Source of the DNA: Campylobacter sp.
Lineage (GTDB): Bacteria; Campylobacterota; Campylobacteria; Campylobacterales; Campylobacteraceae
Length of the DNA: 28,723 nt
Assembly (NCBI RefSeq): GCF_020024835.1
Contig: NZ_JAHHTD010000016.1
Coordinates: 1-28,723, forward strand
Reading direction: 5' to 3'
Shown: positions 22,877-28,723 of the stretch, in pieces
How positions within the stretch are numbered: the stretch's first letter is position 1
How the letters are laid out: each line of letters begins with the position of its first letter
Program-made: the position numbers and the translations under genes
The notes under the pieces: generated by a model
What the model was told of the DNA's origin: nothing
The model's input: the letters and a program-made list of their open reading frames with translations, nothing else
The model's database searches: none

Positions 22877-24328
22877 ATGAAAATTCTTAAGCGCGCTTTG
22901 ACTTTTGAAGATGTTTTATTGGTCCCACAATATTCACAAGTTTTACCAAGAGAAGTAGAAATTAAAACTAAATTAACTAAGAATATCACACTAAATATGC
23001 CTTTAATATCTGCGGCTATGGACACAGTAACTGAGCATAGAGCTGCTATTATGATGGCAAGACTTGGTGGTATAGGGGTGATCCATAAAAATATGGACAT
23101 TGCTTCTCAAGTAAGAGAAGTTAAAAGAGTAAAAAAAAGTGAAAGTGGGGTGATTATAGATCCTATTTGTATAGAAGCTAAAGCAAGTGTTAAAGAAGCA
23201 TTAGAACTTATGGCAGAGTATAGAATTTCTGGAGTTCCTGTGGTAGATGAAAATAAAATTTTAATAGGAATTTTAACCAATCGCGACTTAAGATTTGAAA
23301 CAAATTTTAATAATTTAGTAGAAAATGTAATGACTAAAATGCCATTAATTACCGCAAAAAAAGGTTCAACTTTAGATGATGCTGAAAGAATTTTTTCAAC
23401 AAATAAAGTAGAAAAACTTCCAATTGTTGATGAAAATAATCACTTAGAAGGTTTAATTACCATAAAAGATCTTAAAAAGCGTAAAGAGTATCCAAATTCA
23501 AATAAAGATTCTTATGGAAGATTAAGAGTTGCAGCTGCAGTGGGTGTAGGGCAACTTGATCGTGTGAGAGCTTTAGTTGAGGCTGAAGTAGATGTTATAG
23601 TGATGGATAGTGCGCATGGACATTCTAAGGGTATTATTGATACATTAAAAGCGATTAAAGATGAATTTAATGTAGATGTAATTGTTGGAAATGTAGCGAG
23701 TGCTAGGGCTGTTAAAGATTTATGTGAAGCTGGTGCTGATGCCATTAAGATAGGTATAGGACCTGGTAGTATTTGCACTACTCGTATAGTTTCAGGTGTG
23801 GGCGTGCCTCAAATTTCAGCAATTGATGAGTGTGCTATAGAAGCTAGTAAATATGGTATTCCAGTGATTGCTGATGGGGGTATAAAGTATTCAGGTGATA
23901 TAGCAAAAGCTATAGCAGCGGGTGCAAGTAGTGTAATGATAGGCTCGCTTTTAGCAGGAACTGATGAGAGCCCAGGTGAGCTTTTTACATATCAAGGAAG
24001 ACAATATAAAAGTTATAGAGGTATGGGAAGTTTAGGAGCTATGCAAAAAGGGAGTTCTGATAGATATTTTCAAGAAGGCACAGCACAAGATAAACTTGTT
24101 CCAGAGGGTATTGAAGGAAGAGTGCCTTATGTAGGAAGTATTAAGAGTGTAATCCATCAACTCTTAGGTGGTCTTAGATCTTCTATGGGTTATGTTGGAG
24201 CTCCAAATATCAAAGATTTCCAAGAAAAAGCTGAATTTGTGGAGATTACTGCAGCAGGTTTGAAAGAAAGTCATGTTCATGATGTAACTATCACTGCTGA
24301 AGCACCAAATTATAAGGTAAGCAACTAA
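22877..24328 (+). CDS. guaB: IMP dehydrogenase
   Basis: It oxidises IMP to XMP with NAD+, the committed step of GMP synthesis. The 483-residue TIM barrel carries the catalytic loop GPGSICTTRIVSG, with the nucleophile at Cys300. The flap region MGSLGAMQKGSSDRY and the phosphate-site DGGI are present. Two CBS domains are inserted at about 92-205 (EYRISGVPVVDENKILIGIL and the second copy), so nucleotide control is likely retained. AAAGGAAA precedes the ATG at 22877. The stop overlaps the xseB start by one base. Confidence 0.98.
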   Translation: MKILKRALTFEDVLLVPQYSQVLPREVEIKTKLTKNITLNMPLISAAMDTVTEHRAAIMMARLGGIGVIHKNMDIASQVREVKRVKKSESGVIIDPICIEAKASVKEALELMAEYRISGVPVVDENKILIGILTNRDLRFETNFNNLVENVMTKMPLITAKKGSTLDDAERIFSTNKVEKLPIVDENNHLEGLITIKDLKKRKEYPNSNKDSYGRLRVAAAVGVGQLDRVRALVEAEVDVIVMDSAHGHSKGIIDTLKAIKDEFNVDVIVGNVASARAVKDLCEAGADAIKIGIGPGSICTTRIVSGVGVPQISAIDECAIEASKYGIPVIADGGIKYSGDIAKAIAAGASSVMIGSLLAGTDESPGELFTYQGRQYKSYRGMGSLGAMQKGSSDRYFQEGTAQDKLVPEGIEGRVPYVGSIKSVIHQLLGGLRSSMGYVGAPNIKDFQEKAEFVEITAAGLKESHVHDVTITAEAPNYKVSN

Positions 24329-24501
24329 TGGATTTTGAAGACTTTTTACAACAAGCTGAAGTTTCTTTAGAAAAACTTAATGATAAAGATTTAAAACTTC
24401 AAACGTGTATTGAAATTTATAAAGAAGGTTTGAAAAATATACAATCTGCAAGAGAGCTTTTAGATAAAGCAAAATTAGAAATCGAGCAAATTGATGAGTA
24501 G
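24328..24501 (+). CDS. xseB: Exonuclease VII small subunit
   Basis: This short gene, from the ATG at 24328 to the TAG ending at 24501, encodes 57 residues, mostly two predicted helices. The sequence fits XseB: an N-terminal helix (DFLQQAEVSLEKL), then LKLQTCIEIYKEGLKNIQSA, matching the family pattern of leucines and the YxxG turn. XseB coats XseA, which degrades single-stranded DNA; xseA is not in this window. The product is shorter than E. coli XseB (80). It overlaps guaB by one base and the nitrilase-fold gene by 8 bases. C. jejuni has a coiled-coil gene at this position (cj1057). Confidence 0.8.
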   Translation: MDFEDFLQQAEVSLEKLNDKDLKLQTCIEIYKEGLKNIQSARELLDKAKLEIEQIDE

Positions 24502-25273
24502 TATAGTTGCTTTACAATTTCCTACTTTAGCATTAAGTGAGTCAAGACTTGATTATTATCTTAAGGTTGCTAAAGATGGTGGTGCAAATTTAGTAGTTTT
24601 AGGTGAGTATGTATTAAATAGTTTTTTTACCGAGCTTATTACTATGCCAAAATCAATGATAAAAGAGCAAAGTGAGAGTAAAAAAGAAAGTTTAGTGCGT
24701 TTAGCAAATAAATATGATTTAGAAATTATCGCACCTTTTGTAAGTGTTGATACTAAAGGTTGTCGTAAATTTTGTCTTAAAGTATCTTCTAAAGGGATTA
24801 AAAGCTATGAGCAACAAATTTTAATGCCTTATACGCATTGGAATGAATGCAAATTTTTTCAAAATAAAAAAAATGATCATCTTAAACTTTTTACTTTTAA
24901 TTATGAAAATTTAAAATGTGCCTTACTTTTTGGTTTTGAAGCTCATTTTGATATTTTTTGGCAAATGATAATGAAAAAAAAGATTGATTTAGTCATTATT
25001 CCTACAGCTAGCACTTTTGAAAGCCAGCAAAGATGGTTGGAGCTTTTAAAAACTAGAGCATTTTTAAATTCTACAAATATTTTGCGTGTCAATCGTATTG
25101 GTAAGCTCAAAGAGGGGTGGAAGTTTTATGGTGATACTTTTTTTATTAATGCCTTTGGAGAGGTGCAAGATAGACTTACAGATAAAGAAGAAATGTTAGT
25201 TATAAAGCCTCAAAAAGCAGATGAGGCAAGAAAAATTTGGGAATTTGAAAAAATAACTAGAAATTTTTTATAA
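24494..25273 (+). CDS. Nitrilase-fold (carbon-nitrogen hydrolase) protein without catalytic Lys and Cys
   Basis: The 259 residues follow the nitrilase superfamily fold: IVALQFPT at the start, NLVVLGEYV (Glu38, the usual catalytic glutamate), KSYEQQILMPY, LKCALLFGFEAHFD, DLVIIPTAS and WLELLKTRAFLNSTNILRVNRIG. Against the standard triad Glu-Lys-Cys, the lysine position reads Gln107 and the ICYD nucleophile position reads Gly147 (FGFE). Amide or nitrile hydrolysis by the known mechanism is therefore not expected. Cys142, five residues earlier, is unlikely to replace the nucleophile. The ATG at 24494 overlaps xseB by 8 bases; a TTG directly before it is less likely. C. jejuni cj1056 occupies the same place. 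The fold is confident; the role may be binding or regulatory. Confidence 0.8.
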   Translation: MSSIVALQFPTLALSESRLDYYLKVAKDGGANLVVLGEYVLNSFFTELITMPKSMIKEQSESKKESLVRLANKYDLEIIAPFVSVDTKGCRKFCLKVSSKGIKSYEQQILMPYTHWNECKFFQNKKNDHLKLFTFNYENLKCALLFGFEAHFDIFWQMIMKKKIDLVIIPTASTFESQQRWLELLKTRAFLNSTNILRVNRIGKLKEGWKFYGDTFFINAFGEVQDRLTDKEEMLVIKPQKADEARKIWEFEKITRNFL

Positions 25274-25323
25274 ATTTAAAATAATTATTTTTTAATATAG
25301 ATATTTAGATTAATGGAATTTTT

Positions 25324-27294
25324 ATGAGAAAAGTTTTATTACAAATTTGTATTTTTAGCATTTTATTTTCTATCATTTTCGCTTTTAATCGTTTTTTAAT
25401 GCAAATGGATTTATCTACTTTAAATGAAATTGTGATTATGTATCTTTTAGGATTATTTCACGATATAAGATTTTTAAGTGCTATATTTTTACCGCTTTTA
25501 TTGTGTGGATTTTTTGCACTATTTTTTTACAATATAAAAAACAAAAAAATAATTATGTGGAGTAAGAAATTTTATTTGATTTTTTCAAATATTTATATAA
25601 GTTTTGTTGCTATATTAAGTATAGGATTTTCTTATGCAAAATATTATTATTATGAAATCTATAAAAGTAAATTTGATATTTTTATTTTTAGCATAAAAGA
25701 TGAAAATACTCAAGCAATTTATAATATCATCATTTCTGATTATCCTTTGATAAAAATTATTTTAATTATGGTTGTATTTTGTGCATTTTGTATATTTGTT
25801 AATACAAAAATTTTAAACTTAAATTTAAAACCCATAAAATTTAGATTATTTATTTTAATCTTGCTTAATTTTGTATTAGTATGTATTTATATTGTAGCTT
25901 TAAGAGGACCTTTTAAGCATGTAGCTATTAATGTGCAAAATTACTCTTTTAGCGAATTTAAAGTTATAAATGATGTGATGTTAAATCCTCTTATGGCCTT
26001 TAGTTGGGCTTATAAGCAGTATAAAGAAGAGGAAAAAATAAATTTTATCACCAAAATACAAGCTAAAAATTTACAAAATGAGCTTTTTTCGTATTGGTCA
26101 AAAAGTCCTAAAAATGAATATGCTAAAAATTTTCGTCCTAGTATCTTTGTGAATTTTATGGAGAGTTTTGGCTGGAATTTAGCAGATTTTATAGATGAAA
26201 GACATAATTATTTAGGTGCTTTAAATAAACATTTTAAACAAGATTTTGTTTTTCAAAGATTTTTAAGTTCTACAAATGGGACCATTCCAAGTTTTGCAAA
26301 TTTATTTTTCCTTAGTCCTTTTGCGTATATTTCAACAAGTAAATTTCAAAAAGTGTATTTAAAATACACTCCTATAGAACTTTATAAAAAGCAAGGTTAT
26401 AAGATTATATTTGTGAGTGCTGGTAATGGTGCTTGGCAAAATATAAGAAATTATTTAAATACATTAGGCATTGATGAAATTATAGATGAAAATACCTTGA
26501 TGAAAGAATTTAGTGGAGCTAAAGAAAGTGAAAATGGTTATGGCGTAGCTGATGAATTTTTATATAAAAAAGTTTATGATTTACTAAATAAAAATCCACA
26601 CAATACTTTGATTATATCCCTTACTATCTCAAATCATCCGCCTTATAAAATATCACATTTTGATGAAAATATATTAAAAGATACTGATAAAAAATTATTG
26701 GATTTACTTCCTTATGATACAGAAAAACAAAATAATATCATCAAAGCTTACACTTATGCAAATGATGAATTTGGAAAATTTTTAGACAAAGTGAAGCAAA
26801 GTTCTTTTAAAGATAGTGTTATTATAGCAGCTACTGGAGATCATCGTGTTAGGGAAATGGGTATGGATGTAAAAACTCAAAAAGCTTTTGCTTATAGTGT
26901 TCCTTTTTATCTTTATGTGCCTAAAAATTTACAACAAGATATATATTATGATAAAAATCGTATCGGATCGCACAAAGATATTTTTCCTACTTTATATGCT
27001 CTTAGTTTAGATAGTGTGGATTATTTAAGTTTAGGTGGCAAAAGTATGCTAACAATTCCAAGTGATAAAAAGCTTGAATTTGGTTTTAATGACGTTGTGT
27101 GGATAGATGAAAGTGGAGTGTATCCGCTAAGTAGCTTTAAAAAAAGTGAGAAGGGGTATTATTTTGAAAAAAATACAAGCTTAAAAGATACAAATGAAGC
27201 CTTTGAAATAGATTCTTATCATAAAGAATTTGCAAAAAAATACCAAGAATTAAATTTTTATTTTTTAGGAATTCGTTTAGGATTGATAGAATAA
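25324..27294 (+). CDS. LTA-synthase-like sulfatase/phosphatase-fold membrane enzyme
   Basis: The 656-residue protein has about five N-terminal transmembrane helices (to about 195), then a periplasmic alkaline phosphatase-superfamily domain of the LtaS/OpgB/sulfatase type. Likely active-site parts are FVNFMESFGWN (Glu280), TNGTIPSF (Thr320 as candidate nucleophile), YGVADEFLY (Asp410), SNHPPY (His438) and TGDHR (Asp506-His507). All are in the expected order, so it looks active. Family members move phosphoglycerol or phosphoethanolamine from lipids onto glycans or polymers, but the acceptor here is unknown. The ATG at 25324 follows TGGAA. The 50-base gap upstream is very AT-rich and may hold a promoter. 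It corresponds to C. jejuni cj1055. Confidence 0.85.
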   Translation: MRKVLLQICIFSILFSIIFAFNRFLMQMDLSTLNEIVIMYLLGLFHDIRFLSAIFLPLLLCGFFALFFYNIKNKKIIMWSKKFYLIFSNIYISFVAILSIGFSYAKYYYYEIYKSKFDIFIFSIKDENTQAIYNIIISDYPLIKIILIMVVFCAFCIFVNTKILNLNLKPIKFRLFILILLNFVLVCIYIVALRGPFKHVAINVQNYSFSEFKVINDVMLNPLMAFSWAYKQYKEEEKINFITKIQAKNLQNELFSYWSKSPKNEYAKNFRPSIFVNFMESFGWNLADFIDERHNYLGALNKHFKQDFVFQRFLSSTNGTIPSFANLFFLSPFAYISTSKFQKVYLKYTPIELYKKQGYKIIFVSAGNGAWQNIRNYLNTLGIDEIIDENTLMKEFSGAKESENGYGVADEFLYKKVYDLLNKNPHNTLIISLTISNHPPYKISHFDENILKDTDKKLLDLLPYDTEKQNNIIKAYTYANDEFGKFLDKVKQSSFKDSVIIAATGDHRVREMGMDVKTQKAFAYSVPFYLYVPKNLQQDIYYDKNRIGSHKDIFPTLYALSLDSVDYLSLGGKSMLTIPSDKKLEFGFNDVVWIDESGVYPLSSFKKSEKGYYFEKNTSLKDTNEAFEIDSYHKEFAKKYQELNFYFLGIRLGLIE

Positions 27295-27341
27295 ATCTTT
27301 AGTAATTAAATCTTTGCTATATTTTAATTTTAGTAAATAAA

Positions 27342-27350
27342 TGATAAAAT
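27342..27350 (+). promoter_or_regulatory. Extended -10 element for murC
   Basis: TGATAAAAT, a TGn extended -10 with hexamer TAAAAT, lies 33 bases upstream of the murC start. A strikingly G+C-rich stretch (CCCGCC) follows near the predicted transcription start. It is identical to the 9-base motif at 8289-8281 on the minus strand. Confidence 0.6.
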
Positions 27351-27382
27351 CCCGCCTTGGATTTTAGAAATTTGAGGCAATA

Positions 27383-28675
27383 ATGCAAAGAGTTCATTTT
27401 ATAGGTATAGGCGGTATTGGAATTTCAGCTTTAGCTAGATTTTTAAAGGAGCAAGGATTTAAGATTAGTGGCTCTGATGTTAAAGAAAGTAAAATCACAA
27501 AAGAATTAGAAAAAGAAGGGATTAAAATTCAAATTCCTCATCATAAAGATAATGTTAAAAATGTAGATTTAATCGTGTATTCAGCAGCTATCAAAGAAGA
27601 TAATGAAGAGTTAATTAGCGCAAGAAGCCAAAATATTCCTACACTTTCAAGAAAAGAAGCTTTACCTATGATTTTAAAAGATAAAAAGGTGTTTGCAGTA
27701 GCAGGAGCACACGGGAAAAGCACCACTTCAAGTATTTTGGCAAGTTTAATACAAGCTTCTGTAATAATTGGTGCAGTTTTAAAAGAAAAAGGCACTAATA
27801 TGCTTTATAAAGAAAGTGAGAATCTTATTTTTGAAGCTGATGAAAGTGATAGTTCTTTTTTGAATTCTAATCCTTATTTAGCTATAGTAACTAATGTAGA
27901 AGCAGAGCATTTAGATCATTATGGGAACAATATTACTAAGCTTTATAAGGCTTATGAGGATTTTTTAAATTTATCTAAAATTCAAGTTATTAATGCAGAA
28001 GATGATTTTTTAGCAAGTTTAAATTTAGCTAATGTGAAAAAATTATATCCAAGCCAAGATATTACAAATCTTTGTATGAGTGTGAAGGATTTTAAACCTA
28101 GAATTAATTTTGAGTTAAGAAATTATGGAAAATTTAGTATTTGTGGAATAGGAGAGCATATAGCAATTGATGCTTGTTTAGCTATTTTAGCTGCGAGTGA
28201 ATTTTTAGATATAGAACAAATTCGTAAAAATTTGTATGATTATCAGGGTATTAAAAAAAGATTTGATATTTTATTTGCTACTGAAAAAATGGCTTTAATA
28301 GATGATTATGCTCATCATCCAACAGAAATAAAGATGACATTAAAAGCAGCAAAAGAATATGCAAATTTAGCCGGATATAAAAAACTTACAGCTATTTTTG
28401 AACCTCATCGTTATACTCGTTTAAATGCAAATATAGAGTATTTTAGCGAGGTATTATCTTGTGTAGATGAGTTATATATTTTGCCTGTATATGCAGCTGG
28501 AGAAGACAAAATAGAAATTAATATGCAAAAATATTTTCCACAGGCTCATTTTATAAAAGAAATCAAAAGAGAACAAAACGCTCTTTATCTTGATGATATT
28601 TTAATAAATGATGGTTTAGTTATAGGTTTTGGTGCTGGAGATATTAGTATAAAACTTCGAGGAAGTTATGCTTAA
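27383..28675 (+). CDS. murC: UDP-N-acetylmuramate-L-alanine ligase
   Basis: This ATP-dependent ligase adds L-alanine to UDP-MurNAc, the first amino acid of the peptidoglycan stem, in the cytoplasm. The N-terminal Rossmann part opens FIGIGGIGISALARFL and continues GSD. The ATP loop reads AGAHGKSTTSS (107-117), the central Mur block is EADESDSSF, and DDYAHHPTEI and FEPHRYTR in the C-terminal domain are family signatures. The 430 residues are shorter than E. coli MurC (491), which I believe is usual in Campylobacter. It overlaps the next gene by 8 bases. Confidence 0.97.
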   Translation: MQRVHFIGIGGIGISALARFLKEQGFKISGSDVKESKITKELEKEGIKIQIPHHKDNVKNVDLIVYSAAIKEDNEELISARSQNIPTLSRKEALPMILKDKKVFAVAGAHGKSTTSSILASLIQASVIIGAVLKEKGTNMLYKESENLIFEADESDSSFLNSNPYLAIVTNVEAEHLDHYGNNITKLYKAYEDFLNLSKIQVINAEDDFLASLNLANVKKLYPSQDITNLCMSVKDFKPRINFELRNYGKFSICGIGEHIAIDACLAILAASEFLDIEQIRKNLYDYQGIKKRFDILFATEKMALIDDYAHHPTEIKMTLKAAKEYANLAGYKKLTAIFEPHRYTRLNANIEYFSEVLSCVDELYILPVYAAGEDKIEINMQKYFPQAHFIKEIKREQNALYLDDILINDGLVIGFGAGDISIKLRGSYA

Positions 28676-28723
28676 GATTATTTTATGTATTTTAGCTTTT
28701 TTTATTTTTTTAGCTTTATTTGT
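28668..28723 (+). CDS. Membrane protein, 5' end only
   Basis: The ATG at 28668 overlaps the murC stop by 8 bases, and the frame stays open to the window edge (18 codons). The visible residues MLKIILCILAFFIFLALF form a hydrophobic segment, a membrane helix or uncleaved signal. In C. jejuni a small integral membrane protein gene (cj1053) and mutS2 follow murC, so this is probably the cj1053 equivalent. No function can be given. Confidence 0.6.
   Translation, partial: MLKIILCILAFFIFLALF

Noticed and set aside
25254..25262. A further copy of TAACTAGAA, the iron-operon repeat arm
   Set aside because: It lies inside the end of the nitrilase-fold gene as a single arm with no partner; chance is likely in AT-rich sequence.
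1..28723. Search for CRISPR arrays, tRNA or rRNA genes, insertion sequences and poly-G phase-variable tracts
   Set aside because: None seen by reading. Homopolymers are A or T runs, common at this base composition.

Overview
The window is AT-rich (roughly 28-30% G+C by eye), densely packed chromosomal DNA of a Campylobacter. The evidence is the protein sequences (FtsZ, P19, IleS, GuaB, MurC) and three gene blocks whose order I recall from C. jejuni: cj0692-0696, cj1658-1665 and cj1053-1061. The placement of a nicotinate phosphoribosyltransferase after ftsZ, a D-amino-acid transaminase gene, and the way the blocks are joined differ from what I recall of C. jejuni. This suggests another species, possibly the C. 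lari group; the genus is firm, the species is not. I see no tRNA, rRNA, CRISPR, insertion sequence, prophage or poly-G phase-variable tract.

Region 1 (1-9225), mainly cell division and envelope. On the minus strand a ppiD-like chaperone gene, ftsA, ftsZ and a nicotinate phosphoribosyltransferase gene (running off the left edge) are tightly packed. A minus-strand class II aldolase-fold gene with altered metal ligands shares a compact divergent promoter with plus-strand rsmH. After rsmH comes a long FtsL-like membrane protein gene, as in the classical division cluster. Then come a small two-segment membrane protein gene on the minus strand and a D-amino-acid transaminase gene on the plus strand.

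Region 2 (9226-17426), an eight-gene plus-strand iron-uptake operon: an FTR1-type permease, the periplasmic metal-binding protein P19, a DUF2318/YHS membrane protein, two FtsX/MacB-like permeases, a LolD-like ATPase and two thioredoxin-fold lipoproteins. Most junctions overlap. The exception is a 78-bp gap after p19, which holds a terminator hairpin and a longer hairpin that uses the same 3' arm. The upstream region has a -10 element, a Fur-box-like sequence and a 9-bp inverted repeat.

Region 3 (17455-28723), housekeeping genes. A minus-strand cinA-like gene is divergent from a plus-strand run: ileS, a 35-codon membrane peptide gene, gatA, guaB, xseB, a nitrilase-fold gene lacking its catalytic Lys and Cys, an LTA-synthase-like sulfatase-fold gene, murC, and the start of a membrane protein gene.

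Most of this is core genome, and the iron locus is a known Campylobacter system. The best leads are the two predicted pseudoenzymes, the FtsL candidate, and the RNA structure between p19 and the DUF2318 gene.
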